Source of the DNA: Petunia secreta | Taxonomy: Eukaryota > Streptophyta > Magnoliopsida > Solanales > Solanaceae | Direction of reading: 5' to 3' | Length of the DNA: 64,000 nt | Assembly: GCA_029990175.1 (NCBI GenBank) | Contig: JARKIP010000035.1 | Location: 38,702,001-38,766,000, forward strand | Shown: piece by piece, positions 21,729-33,290 of the stretch | Layout: each line of letters starts with the position of its first letter | Position numbering within the stretch: the first letter of the stretch is position 1 | Program-made: the position numbers and the translations under genes | The notes under the pieces: model-generated | Database searches by the model: none | Told to the model about the DNA's origin: nothing | The model's input: only the letters and a program-made list of their open reading frames with translations

Positions 21729-21983
21729 ATGGCTGAAAATCTAGCTCCCGCTACTTCCGGTCCTAGTGAAACAAGACTTGCGGAACGAAGATGTCGTTCT
21801 ATAGTGTGGCAAATTATTATAAAAGATACTGAAACTCAAAAAGCTAAATGTAGCCTCTGTAAGTCAGAGTGGCAAATTTACATTGGTGAGAACGGTGGAG
21901 GAACGGAAAAGTTTAGGAAGCACTTAAAAAAATATCATAAGACCGAATGGGATAGAGTAAATGGTTTTAATCCGCGTGATTGA
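21729..21983 (+). CDS. Small BED-type zinc-finger protein, stand-alone
   Basis: 84 codons from ATG 21729 to TGA. It consists of a short N-terminal tail and then one complete BED finger (about residues 24-72). The finger has CSLC as the first zinc pair, GENGGGTEKFRKHLKKYH with both histidines, and the aromatic residues usual for the fold. It resembles the finger of the transposase at 11150-11310 but is a separate, uninterrupted copy with its own leader-like upstream region. It would bind DNA. It may be the surviving first exon or N terminus of a second, mostly deleted hAT copy, or a short DNA-binding protein made by the element. No transposase follows it. Coding status is plausible, not proven. 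Confidence 0.6.
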   Translation: MAENLAPATSGPSETRLAERRCRSIVWQIIIKDTETQKAKCSLCKSEWQIYIGENGGGTEKFRKHLKKYHKTEWDRVNGFNPRD

Positions 21984-22329
21984 AGAGATGGTTAAGGGAA
22001 TATCTATGTCATTTCAATTATGTATTTTCGAATTTCTAGTTTATTTAGTATCTTTGTAATTTTCAATTTCTAGTTTGTTTTTGTTATTTCAATTATGTAT
22101 TTCCCGAATTTTCAATAAATTGTGTGTATTTCTTTTCCAATCAGCATTTGTTTAGTGTTTAGTTATTTACTTTACATTAATAAATTTAAAAATATAATTT
22201 ACATAATTGTTTTATTTCATTAAAAAATATAATTTTCATAATTATTACAGATGGTGCTTACTTTCATTCATAAATTGTTAAGTGTTTCAATTTTCAACTT
22301 TATTTGCCTAAAGAAAAAAATATATATAA
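21984..22329. other. AT-rich 3' region of the hAT element
   Basis: No ORF; AATTTTC and TATTTC words are repeated. It ends where the CCGGACC-rich subterminal DNA begins. Confidence 0.5.
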
Positions 22330-22536
22330 AACCGTTAAACCGGACCGGTCCAGACCGGACCGACCGGCTTAATGGTCGTCGGTTCCGGTCCCGACTCAGC
22401 TCCAACATTTTTAACCGGATGAGACCGGACCGGTTAGACCAGTTTTTTAACAACTTTGAATTTTTTTTGCCCGGACCGGATCGGAACCGATTGCCAGTGC
22501 CGGTCCCGGACTGGACCGGGCCGATAGTCACCCTTA
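22330..22536. repeat. Right terminal inverted repeat and CCGGACC-rich subterminal region of hAT
   Basis: More than ten ACCGG/CCGGT units, ending with GGGCCGATAGTCACCCTTA, the inverted partner of the left end. Confidence 0.85.
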
Positions 22537-22544
22537 GCTAACTT
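22537..22544. repeat. Right target-site duplication of the hAT element
   Basis: GCTAACTT, identical to 10169-10176. Confidence 0.95.
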
Positions 22545-24822
22545 CAAGAAATGTGCCTTTTGTATCGAGTGTGTAGTCTTTCTAGGATTTCTTTGTGAGT
22601 GCTAATGGTGTTGAAGTCGATGAGTCAAAAGTCGAAGCCATCAAAGAGTGGCCAACTCCAACCTCGGTATCTCAAATTCATAGCTTCCATGGTTTAGCTA
22701 GCTTTTACCGAAGTTTTGTTCGTGACTTTAGCACCGTGGCAGCTCCTTTGACTGAGCTGGTTAGAAAAGACCATCCATTTATTTGGGGAGAGTCCCAAGA
22801 GAGGGCTTTCCAAGAGTTGAAACGGAGGCTTTGCTCTGCCCCGTTGTTGCAACTCTCTTACTTCGACAAAGCATTCGTGGTCGAGTGTGATGCGTCCGGA
22901 GTTGGGATTGGATGAGTGCTTATGCCAGAATCGAAGCCGATCGCTTACTTTAGCGAAAAGCTTAAGGGTACAACCTTGAATTACTCTACATATGACAAGG
23001 AATTGTATGCCCTCGTTCGAGCACTCGCCCATTGGCAGCATTATTTGTGGCCTCGAGAGTTTGTGATTAAAAGTGATCATGAATCTTTGAAACATCTCTG
23101 AAGTCAGGAGAAACTGAACCGAAGACATGTCAAATGGGTTGAATTCATCGAAAGTTTTCCCTATGTAATTTATTACAAAAAGGGAAAAGACAATGTTATG
23201 GCCGATGCGCTATAAAGGAAATTTGCCTTAGCGACCACTCTCGCCTCAAGGCTCATGGGATTCGAAAGCATCAGGTCAATGTATGAAGATGATCCCAAGC
23301 TGAAATGTGTCCGTGACACAATCTTGAGTGGCCAAAGGGTTGAGAAATATCAATGGCATGATGGTTATTTCTTCAAGAATGGGAGGGTTTGTGTGCCAGT
23401 TTCATCGTGGATAGAGCTCTTGGTCCGAGAAGCTCACTCCGGGGGCTTAATGGGACACTTCGATGTTGAAAAAACTCTTGGTATCTTAACCGAGTAGTTC
23501 CATTGGCCAAAAATGTGACGAGATGTGGAAAAGCTTTGCAATGCTCGTCTCGTATGCAAGAAAGCTAAATCGAAGTCCAACCCTCATAGTTTGTATACCC
23601 CGTTGCCTGTGCCTGATCGACCTCGGGTTGATATATCCATGGACTTTATATTGGGGTTACCGAGGTCGGGGGGAGGACACGGTAGCATCTTCGTTGTCGT
23701 GGACCGATTTTCCAAAATGGCTCACTTTATTCCTTGCAAGAAATGCGATTTTGCGCAACATGTTGCTTCCTTATTTATTGATCATGTGTTAAAATTGTAT
23801 GGTGTGCCTTGTACAATTGTGAGTGATCGAGAGTCGAAGTTCTTGAGTCATTTTTGGAAATGTTTGTGGGGTTCCCTCGGCACCAAATTGCTATTCTTAA
23901 CGTCTCACCATCCTCAGACTGATGGACAGAACAAGGTAGTTAATCGAACCTTGAGAGCTGTTTCAAGCTATGACCAAAGGCAAGCTTGGAAACTGGACTG
24001 ATTGTTTGCCTATGATGGAGTTTACATACAATCGAACGGTGCACCGAATTATAAATATGACCTCGTTCGAATGTGTGTACGGTTTTAATCCTTTAATTCC
24101 ACTTGATCTAACCCCATTTCCTCGAGATGTTATTATTGATTTTTGAAGGTACTCACCGAGCCAAAGCTTTGCTCGAGTTGCATGCCAAGGCAAAGAAGAA
24201 TCTTGAGGAAGCTTATGTCAAAGTAGCATTGAAAACGAATAAGGGGCAAAATAAGTTGGAGTAGAAGAAGGGAGATTGGGTTTGTGTTCACTTCCGAAGA
24301 GAGCGATTCCAGAACCAAAGGAAAGGAAAGTTGACACCTCGAGGGGATGGTCCATTTCAAGTGCTGAGCAAGATCAACAACAATGCTTATGTGATCGACC
24401 TCCCAGGTGAGTATAATGTGTCCAACACCTTTAATGTTGCTGACTTAACTCCTTGTGTTGTAGGCCAAGCACTGGGTACAGATGCTGAAGCGATTTTGAG
24501 GACAAAATCTTCTCAAGAAGGGGAGGATGATGCAGCCTGAAGTGCTGATCAAGTGCTCGATGATCCACCGAAGTCAATGAATGATCCACTGGTGCCAATG
24601 ACACGAAGCGAAGCCAAATTGCTACATGATATGCACATTCTGTTGGCTTGGTCGGGAAGAAGCATTTGTTTGGAGGAAGAGTGGCAAAGTGCTAGAGCCA
24701 AAGACTACATCCTCAAATTTGAGCCCGAGGGCAAAGTGACCGAATACCAACCCTTGGCGTTGCGCGGCACAGAGTCGGACACTACAAACTGTGTCCGAAG
24801 TTCAGTGAGCGCCCTATTTTAA
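22545..24822 (+). pseudogene. CRM-like element B pol: end of reverse transcriptase, RNase H and integrase
   Basis: It continues the reading that was cut at 10176. A one-base insertion near 22590 shifts frame; then follow the reverse transcriptase end (FHGLASFYRSFVRDFS), RNase H (VVECDASGVGIG, TGA near 22914, then YSTYDKELYALV), and the integrase zinc-binding domain (REAHSGGLMGHF). The integrase core has VDISMDFILGLPR, SDRESKFLSHFW and HHPQTDGQNKVVNR; the catalytic Glu of this last block is replaced by Lys. The GDGPFQVL block and the C terminus follow. TGA 24538-24540 falls just inside the LTR, but the same frame continues to 24822 with VPMTRSEAKLL, matching the LTR-encoded tail of element C. 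At least seven stops or shifts are present. Confidence 0.9.
24516..24527 (+). promoter_or_regulatory. Polypurine tract of element B
   Basis: AGAAGGGGAGGA, the same as in element C, directly before the LTR start TGATGCAGCC. Confidence 0.85.
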
Positions 24823-25309
24823 ATGTGTTCGAGCAAGGAACCGAGCATCAAAGTCAAGGCTGCCGAACACTCATTTATCCAGCCTTGCGTGGCTTTCTTT
24901 TATTGGTCACTTGTGACTGTTTTTACTAGTTTACCCTTAGTATTTCCTATATAAACCTTGTTCCATTTCATTGTAAGTAGCTAGATTTTGGATATTGATT
25001 ATTTAATGAGAATTGCCTCGGGCATTTATTCTTTTAGTCTCAGATGTGAGCAAACCCGATGGGGTCTTCGGAACTTGTGGCTTTCGGTGAATCCGATTGA
25101 ACAATTCCTCTTTGATCATTCAGTTTGCAAGAGGCATTGTTCTCTTGAGAATTGTTGCATAGTTTAGGTGCTCTTTCCTTCTAGTTGAATCGTACCGAGA
25201 CCAGTTCCTCGGTGCCGTTCAAGTAAGAAAAGTTGTGTCAAACTTCTATCTTTACTTTCCGCTGTTGTTTTCGGTTGCTTGGCTTCATCTTCGGATTTAG
25301 TTTGCACCA
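24528..25309 (+). repeat. 3' LTR of CRM-like element B
   Basis: 782 bp, TGATGCA...TGCACCA. The length is close to the 785 bp of element C, and the end block TATCTTTACTTTCCGC parallels the end of C. Its first 295 bp hold the end of pol. A TATA box lies at 24947-24957. The GC-rich palindromes of C are absent here. The 5' LTR is not in the window. Confidence 0.82.
24947..24957 (+). promoter_or_regulatory. TATA box of the element B LTR
   Basis: CTATATAAACC about 420 bp into the LTR, close to the relative position in element C. Confidence 0.55.
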
Positions 25310-26057
25310 ACAATGCCTTTGTTGTACCAGCAAAGTACCTATTCTGCCAAATTCCGACACGCCCGGAGCTGATCATCTCATGCTCCCACAATTAATCTGC
25401 CTAATCTTTCATTACAAATTAGGATGGCATTATGCATTTCCTTCCAATTAATGCCTATTTTGTCTATTCAAGCCTATCTGCGTCAATCATGTGTGTTTTC
25501 GTGCCTAATCGTGCCCATCTGTTTGAATCGTGTGCATTTATAAAACTCGCTCCTTAAACGTTTCCCAGCTCGGTCAAGGCAATATTGAGGGCGAGATTAC
25601 TCATCTATCGAGATGAAGTGGAAACTATGTACATATAAACTCCTCTTTATAGGTGTGTAGTGCACCACATTTTCGTAATTAGGATTATTATAAGCCTATT
25701 TTCCCACGCTCTATCTATTAATGTTATATCATCTTCGATAGTGCCTTTGTTTCATTCTTCAGTTAATCTCGCCAAAAGGCAAAGCATACACGAATCTAAA
25801 CTTTACATACTTGGATAAGTTTAGTATTTATATCCAAAGTCATGCGCCATAAACATCTCACACAGGAAACATGACATTCTAGAACTATACACGGCCTAAT
25901 ACTCGTGAAACCCGAGATATGTAGGCAACTCAGAGACCGGAATTCGGGCAAAATACACCCAAAACTCTCATTTTCCTTTTTACTTTATCTGTACGTCGTG
26001 ACAAAAATGGCTACTCCGTCAAGTATCTTTGCCCGAAGACTCTTTCATCATCCTCGG
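25310..26057 (+). other. 3' UTR of A2 with one repeat unit
   Basis: About 25330-25770 is a single copy of the unit that occurs twice in A1. 25770-26057 matches 5945-6240, including the ACGAATCTAAACTTTACATA and GAGATATGTAGGCAACTCAG blocks. No conserved ORF. Confidence 0.65.
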
Positions 26058-26072
26058 GCAAAGAGAGGCAGT
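26058..26072 (+). promoter_or_regulatory. Polypurine tract of element A2
   Basis: GCAAAGAGAGGCAGT ends exactly at the LTR start, as in A1. Confidence 0.6.
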
Positions 26073-27863
26073 TGTTGACACCCAATTTTATCCCTCCTTT
26101 TTCTATAATCGGCTATAATTTAACTTAAGGGTGCTATTTGACTATTTGTGCATAATTTGCATTAGAAGGCATGCATTTGCGTGTGTTATGCCCTACTTAT
26201 ATATTATGTACTTAAATGTTGCTATATTAAGTAATTTTACATCATTTAGGCTATTTGTCAAACCATTGTTGTTTATGCAATATTAGTGTATTTATAGCAT
26301 TTAGTAAATATTTCTGGCTATTTATATTTATTTAAGTTGACGTGTTTCCTGATTTTCTTCTACGTATGCATTTTTGTTGTTCATTCATTTCATTTTATAC
26401 AGTATATATACATATTTATATCTTTATTTATTAGGCACCTTTAAACTTAAAATATCAGTCCAATTAAATATTCAGTCTAATTTAAAATGTCCGGTCCAAT
26501 TTCTATACCATCCATTTCATCTCATTCCTTTTCACTATAATTTTCCATACTTATTTAAATTAGAATTATTTTAAATTTAAATTATTTCAATATATGTGAA
26601 TCTCACTTTTAAAGTATTTTCTTTTCTTTGAACCGGGCCAAGTCTCTTAACCGAATACATCCATAATTTGCATCCCATTCAAAATGTCAAAATGATCATG
26701 TTATCTTTCAATTTGTTTTTTTTTTCATCTTTACATAAAATCCCCAAAATCGCTCCATTTTTCTATTTTGGCCAAGATTCCAAGATTTCGAAACCTTCTC
26801 AAAATCTTCCTAATTTTCCCTAAATCTCTCACATTATTTCCCTGATCCTTCCCAATCCTCCATTTACTCTCATCCCTTCAACGTCTATTTTTTATACTAC
26901 ATATATCACCCTAACCAACGATACACAAGATCATCAGGCACACGCTCAAAATACAGTACACATCCCTCTCATCTCTCACATGCACAAGCAGATACATACA
27001 TCACAGTACACCCCTCATCTTCCTCGATTCTCCAGTGATACCCGACACATCAATATACACACGCACACATAAACGGGCCAGAAACAAGAACAAATCCGCT
27101 TTTCATCTCTTCTTCCTCAGTTATTAACTCTTTCCAAAACACACCATTCACAGAAACAAATTATACACCATACACCATCACCATATCCCCTTTTATCCCT
27201 CAAATATGCAACACAACACCCACCATTTACACAGATACAAAATACACCACGCACACCATCAAAATCAGAATAGGGGCGAACACATACACACCCATCGGAA
27301 AACACAATGACGGGGAAAGGGAGATCGAGAGAGGCGGAGGAAATTGAATCAGATTGGGGTGAGGGAATAGAAGAAGGCGGAGTTGCAGCAACGCCTCTAC
27401 GGCTCGGCAGTCGCTCCTTCTCATGCGTTGGTGGCGTTGCTTTGTTTGCTACTATCGTGATCTAATCAGGAAAGTTATATTCCTGTTTTTTTTTATTTAC
27501 AAATCCAATTCGCTGCTGCTGTGTATTTTTTTGTCTGTGTGCAGATGCAATTTGCTGATGTCGTTTCAATCTTTGCCGGAAGTGGTCGGAATTATGACCG
27601 GCGACGCCCTCTTCGTTTTGCTACGGGTGCAACGTTGTTATCGTTGTAATACGTTTTCTTGGTGCACCCATTCCCTTAGGCGACTGCTATTACACTGCTA
27701 TGATTTATGCTGCTTTGCTTTGTTCTTGTTTCAATTGCAGAAACTCACTTTGTGTCTATAGCTTTTTTTAGCGTTGATTTGACCAAGATTAAGTCATTTA
27801 ACTATGGGTTTTCTAGTTTTGAGAATCAACTAATGATTTACTGCTCGTTTGGGACTACGCTAT
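26073..27863 (+). repeat. 3' LTR of A2, left part
   Basis: It starts TGTTGACACCCAATTTTATC and matches A1 from 6255 on. It is interrupted by element D at 27864 and continues at 37285. The ORFs at 27423-27943 are not shared with A1 and I do not count them. Confidence 0.75.
27859..27863. repeat. Left target-site duplication of element D
   Basis: GCTAT, repeated at 37280-37284. Confidence 0.92.
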
Positions 27864-30408
27864 TGTCACGACCCAACCTAGGGTCACGACGGATGACCAA
27901 CACTAAGTATCGATCATCATTAATTCTGCTGATAATCTGCTAACCATTATAACTGATAAATAGAATAAGCATAAACCTAGCTGATAAGGAGTATGCAATG
28001 CAAATAGCTCACAAGGTTAACATAAGCTGACATACATAACATACTGACTGCACCACACAGAGACATATCTACAGGCCTCTAAGAGTGATGAACTGAATAT
28101 ACAAAGGACGAGATAAGACCCCGCCATACCCAAGTTGGCTGACTGTACACATACCAAAAGATAAGTAACTCCGGGAGTAAGCGGAGTGACTCCAGTAGCT
28201 GATAGATGGCCTACTAACATGGTCCAAGCATTGATCTATCTGCACCTGCGAGGCATGAAACGCAGCGCCCCAGAAAAGGGCGTGAGTACGATATGTACCA
28301 AGTATGTAAGGCATGGGCATATAATATGTCATAGCTGAATGAAACTGTAGGCTGGAATATAAATATGTAAACATGAGCTGGAGCATAGCAATATAGCTGG
28401 AAATCTGAAGAACGTACTAAACATGATATGAATATAAGCTGAAGTCTAGCTGAATCTGAACCTGAACACTGAGCTGAACTATACTGATAAATAACTGTAA
28501 TATGACTGATAGCTGGTTACTAGAAACTGGAACTGATAACTGTCAACTGATACTGACGCTAAGAACTGGTGGCTGATAACTGAGAACTGATAACTGTCAA
28601 CTGAGCTAAAGCTGAGCTGTTATCTGAACTGGTACCTGTCTGGTGTTATGGGCTATATCCCCCCAAACAGGTAACTGAACATCTGAACTAGTACCTGTCT
28701 GGCGTTATGGGCTGTATCCCCCCAAATCAGGTACTGAAAACCGGAACTAGCCTCATGTATAATCATGCAGTGCATACTGTGGCTATATACGCATATATAA
28801 CAAACCTGGTGGGTGTTATGGGCTATATCCCCCCCAGCCAGTAATATCTAGTCTCTCTGGTCAGAGTGTGTGAATGACACCCGGTCACACTAGGTGTTTC
28901 AACTCCCGCCTGAACCAGAGGGGCTGTATCCCCCAGACGGGCAGTATCACACGCGACCGGACTGTGTGTCCAATGTCCAGCCTCTATGGGGGACTCCAAA
29001 TCACACATAACATGATCACAATATAAGCATAAGCATGTATGAGGCATAACACATGTGGCGACAATATATATGGACTCGAAGGAATGATAAGAAAACTCTG
29101 GATGGAATTGTAGACACAACCTGAAACTTAGAATTTATCAAACTCTTTGATTTTTATAAAAATTTCGGCAGAATTTCCTCTGAAACTGGATGATCCGCAA
29201 AACAGAACCAACACTATACTATACACGGGAATGGATACCCGGATAAACTGATAACATAAACATGTTAAACGGATAACAAGATGAGACAACTGGATGACAT
29301 AACAAATCCGCAGATAGAATGTCTGGACAGAACCACTGTCCTGACTTTCAACCTAATTTTCAGAGTGTAGATCAAAGTTATAGACTTCATAGCCTCATGA
29401 AAGTTTTAGATATATGTCTTAGGGTTCTGGGGATTCTTAAATAATCTAAATATCAATTTTGTACAAGGAGTTATGATCAATATACTAATAACTGTCCAAA
29501 GATCAAAACAATTTTCCAGATTTTGAAACGTTTTGTCGTGCTGATTTGGACGTCTTTCACCTTGGATTTTAGTACAAAATTAATTATATACTAGGTTTCC
29601 TTAGTACCATACAAGTTTCTCACCATAAATACTAAGATTAGAACTAAGAAAAGCTTTAAAAGCTAAAAGATACATGCCTTGCCAAAAAAAAGGTTTAGTC
29701 TTACATACCTTTGATGTTTCTAGCTTCTAAACTTCGTTTCCTTTGAATTCCACACCTTCTAAAGCTTAAACAAGCTATAAAATAGAATTTGGATACTTTA
29801 CTTAGCTATGAAGTAATTCTAAAACTCAAACTATAGACGAAATTGAAGGTAGCATAATGTTACCCTAATCGCGTAGAGCGTTTTGACGCAATCCATCTTC
29901 CGTTTCGTGTCAAAATTGATGCTGTTTCTTCAAAATCAAAAAATATGGATTAAAACTGAAGTAAGGTCTGTTTAAGTCGTGGTTTTACTGGAAATTTCGA
30001 GAGAGAGAGAGAAATTTCTCTTTTATAATAAAAACATTTCATTTCTAGCCCTCTTTTGCGCTTATGTCCCTTTTTCTGGTCTGACTTCTGACGCTCATAT
30101 CTTTTTATCTATAAGTTATATGAGCAAACCGTTAAAAGTGTTGGAAACTAAACTCCAAGACCTTCAATTTGATATATGATATGTCCCCAAAAGACTTCAT
30201 ATAACACATGAAATTAATTGCTGAAAAAGCTCCGTTACAAGGCAATTCCTTAGTCGGTTTTTCCGCAACTTAAATCTGATTTTTCCCAAACTTTATATTC
30301 AACATATAAACATCATATATGGTCATATTATTACTTTAAACTCACTTAAATCATTCTTAACATGATATTATAATGATATACGTCAATTTAGACGTATGGG
30401 GTGTAACA
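27864..30408 (-). repeat. 3' LTR of element D
   Basis: TGTCACGACCC...GGTGTAACA, 2545 bp. It includes a zone of short CTGATAACTG words (28400-28640) and repeated GTTATGGGCTATATCCCCC units (28640-28930). ORFs inside it (for example 28017-28386, 28823-29119) recur in the partner LTR only because the LTRs are the same sequence; I see no protein signature. Confidence 0.95.
28627..28940. repeat. Repeated GTTATGGGCTATATCCCCC units in the D LTR
   Basis: Units begin about 28643, 28702 and 28808, with a shorter relative at about 28919 (GGGGCTGTATCCCCC). The first two belong to a 58-bp near-tandem repeat that includes GAACTGGTACCTGTCTGG-like flanks. The same layout is in the right LTR (35513, 35572, 35680) and in both LTRs of element E. 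Confidence 0.85.
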
Positions 30409-30410
30409 AT

Positions 30411-30421
30411 ATTCCCCCGTT
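30411..30421 (-). promoter_or_regulatory. Polypurine tract of element D
   Basis: On the minus strand AACGGGGGAAT, two bases before the 3' LTR. Confidence 0.75.
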
Positions 30422-30429
30422 AGGAACAT

Positions 30430-33290
30430 TCGTCCTCGAATGTTAAATGAAGTATGTAGAAGCATTAAGCAACGATCTGTTACATACTCGAAGTAATGAA
30501 GAGATGTGTATATTTGGCCCTCATGTCATTTTCAGCTTCCCAAGTTATTTCTTCTATATTATTGCTTTGATATAGCATCTTAACTAAAGGAATGTCTTTC
30601 GTCTTTACTCGACGAATCTGCCTCTTTAAATTGCAACTGGCACCTCCTTATTAGTCAACTGTTCTGTAATCTATACATCCTCTACTGGTACAACTCTAGA
30701 AGGATCTCTGACATATTTTCTGAGCATGGAAACATGGAATACTGGATGTACCTCCTGAAGGTCTGCTTGAAGGTCTAACTCGCAGGCTACACGCCCAACT
30801 CGCCTGATAATCTGATATGGACTAATAAATCTAGGGCTAAGCTTTCCCTTCTTTCCAAATCTCATAACGCCTTTCATAGGTGATACTTTAAGGAATACCT
30901 AATCGCCAATATGAAATTCTAAATCTCAATGTCGATTATCTGCATAGGACTTCTGTCTGCTCTGCACTGCTAATAATATTTCCCTGATCAACTTGACTTT
31001 ATCAATTACTTGTTGGATTAAGTCTGGACCTATCAATTGAGACTCGCCAACCTTTAACCATCATATAGAAAACCTGTATTTGTGCCCATTCAAAGCTTCA
31101 TATGGCACCATCTGTATGCTAGAATGATAGCTATTATTATATGCAAACTCTATCAACAGTAGGTGACCATTCCAGCTGCTTCTAAAATCTAACACGTAAG
31201 CTCTAAGCATATTTTCTAATGTCTGAATGGTCCGCTCAGCCTGTCTGTCTGTCTATGGATGAAATACTGTACTCAGATACACCTGTGTCCCTAAACCTGT
31301 CTGGAACGATCTATAGAAATTAGCTGTAAACTCGTGCGCCCCCGTCTGAAATAATAAATACTGGAATACCATGTAGGCGCACTATCTCTCTGATATAAAG
31401 TCTGGCATAATCCTCTGCTGTATATGTAGTTCTAACAGGAAAGAAATGAGCTCATTTAGTAAGCCTGTCAACTATAACCCAAATAGAGTCATATCTGCTC
31501 CGCATACGGGGAAAGCCTGTAATGAAGTCCATATTCACTGCTTCCCATTTCTATGATGGAATCTCGACTTCCTGTAACAAGCCACTAGGTTTTTTTTTTT
31601 TTTATGCTTGACTTTAACCTGCTGGCAGTTAGCACACTGAGCCACAAATTCTGCTATGTCACGCTTCATTTTGTCTCAACAATAAATCTGCTTAAGATCA
31701 TGGTAAATCTTAGTCGAATTAGGATGAACAGTGTATCTGGAATAATGTGCATCTGTCATAATCTGTCCACATAAATCTGCAACATCAGGAACACAAAGTC
31801 TATCTTTATATATAAGAACCCCGTCACTAGTAACCTATATAATAATTTTGGTTTTCTTCTGGCTATCTGCCTGTATTGAACTAGAACTGGATCCTCATAC
31901 TGGCGCTGCTTTACTTATGTCACTAGGCAAGTAGTGGTTGCGTTCTGAACTGTAACTCTTGCGTCCTCTGAATCTATTAATCTGACATCCATGCTGGCCA
32001 ACTGGTAGAGTGTATGAGCTAACTTTATTTTCTCTGGTTGTAAATAAGATAGACTACCCATAGGCTTGCGACTAAGGGAATCAGCAACAACGTTCGCTTT
32101 ACCCGGATGATAAAGAATGTCCATGTCATAGTCCTTCAGCAACTCTAGCCACCGCCTCTATCATAGGGTTAGCTCCTTTTGCTTAAATATGTACTGGAGG
32201 CTCTTGTGATCCGTATAAATATCAACATGAACACCGTAAAAATAATGTCTCCAAATCTTCAATGCATGAATGACTGCTGAAAGCTCAAGATCATGGATGA
32301 GGTAGTTCTGATCGTGCTTTTTCAGCTGCCTAGAAGCATAAGCAATTACTCTTCCATGCTGCATCAAACACAACGAAGACCAATTCGATAAGCATCACAG
32401 TAAATGACATAGCCCTCAGATCCCTCTGGAAGTGTAAGTACTGGAGCTGTTATCAACCTGTTCTTTAGTTCTTGGAAGCTGTGCTCGCAAGAATCGGACC
32501 ACTCAAATTTAGCTGATTTCTTTGTCAATTTGTTCAGTGGAGCTGCAATGGAGGAAAAACCCTCTATAAAATTTCTGTAATAACCTGCTAAACCCAGAAA
32601 ACTACGTACTTCAGTTGGCGTCGTAGGCATGGGCCAATTCTTCACAGCTTAGATCTTCTGGTCATCTATTTTAATTCTTTCTGCTGAAACTATGTGGCCA
32701 AGAAATGCCACTGAATCTATCTAGAATTTACACTTTTGAGAACTTAGCATATAATTGTTGGTCCCGATGAGTACCCAATATTGTGCGTAGGTGCTCCGGA
32801 TGCTCTGATTCAGACTTTGAATAGATGAGAATATCATCAATAAATATAATCACAAATAAATCTAAATAAGGCCTGAATATGCTGTCCATTAGATTCATAA
32901 ATACTGCAAGGGCATTAGTGAGTCCAAACAACATCACTAAAAACTCATAATGGCCATTCCTAGTCCTGAATGCAGTCTTAGGTATATCAGATTTTCTAAC
33001 TCTAACCTGATGGTAGCCTGATCGCAAATCTATATTCGAGAAGCACTTGGCACCCTGGAGCTTGTCAAACTAGACATCAATCCTGGGCAGAGAGTATTTA
33101 TTCTTAATAATGACTTTATTCAGCTGTCTGTAATCTATGCACATGCGTAGAGAGCCATCTTTCTTTTCTTTTTTTTACAAATAGCATCGAGGCTCCCCAC
33201 GGGGAAATGCTGGGTCTGATGAGGCCTTTATCTAACAAATCCTTCAATTGCTCCTTAAATTCTTTCTGTTATACAGGTGCCATCCTGAAG
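30430..33290 (-). pseudogene. Element D pol: reverse transcriptase, RNase H, integrase and remnant tail
   Basis: Read right to left. The reverse transcriptase (33290-32650) has GYHQVRVRKSDIPKTAFRTR and FIDDILIYSKSESEH. Next are the connection (SFLGLAGYYRNFIEGFSSIA, 32600-32550) and RNase H (32400-31915, with ELSAVIHALKIWRHYFYG, YTDHKSLQYIFKQ and VVADSLSRK). A badly broken integrase follows (31900-30950), then the segment MKGVMRFGKKGKLSPRFISPYQ...VHPVFHVSMLRKYV (30877-30671) that precedes the chromodomain in Tekay. The chromodomain itself is unrecognisable here beyond a short EVPVAI remnant. Many in-frame stops and shifts are spread over all domains. The protease that should precede the reverse transcriptase is deleted. 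It cannot encode a working polymerase. Confidence 0.92.

Larger units (their letters stand above)
10177..22536 (+). mobile_element. hAT DNA transposon inserted in element B
   Basis: The left end reads TAAGAGTGGCTAACGGGCC. The reverse complement of the right end reads TAAGGGTGACTATCGGCCC. These are matching terminal inverted repeats, with an exact 8-bp target duplication outside. Inside are a BED zinc-finger/hAT transposase in pieces and CCGGACC-rich subterminal DNA at both ends. Without nested element C it would be about 4.6 kb. The transposase is broken in several places, so it cannot move itself. Confidence 0.93.
8836..25309 (+). mobile_element. CRM-like Ty3/Gypsy element B, decayed, 5' end missing
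   Basis: A plus-strand pol from protease to the 3' LTR, with the same domain order and closely similar protein to intact element C. Its left part (5' LTR, gag) is cut off where A1 ends. A hAT element splits it at 10177-22536 with an exact 8-bp duplication. Its LTR ends TTTGCACCA at 25309 and is followed directly by the A2 3' UTR, so B inserted into A2; five bases ACAAT at 25310 would be the right target duplication. Confidence 0.8.

Noticed and set aside
27423..27943. Cysteine-rich ORFs in the A2 LTR, possible small secreted protein
   Set aside because: Absent from A1, and the second runs across the insertion point of D, so it cannot be an original gene.
28017..29119. ORFs repeated at 34884-35986 that look like conserved proteins
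   Set aside because: They recur only because both LTRs of D are the same sequence; E, with diverged LTRs, does not keep them whole.
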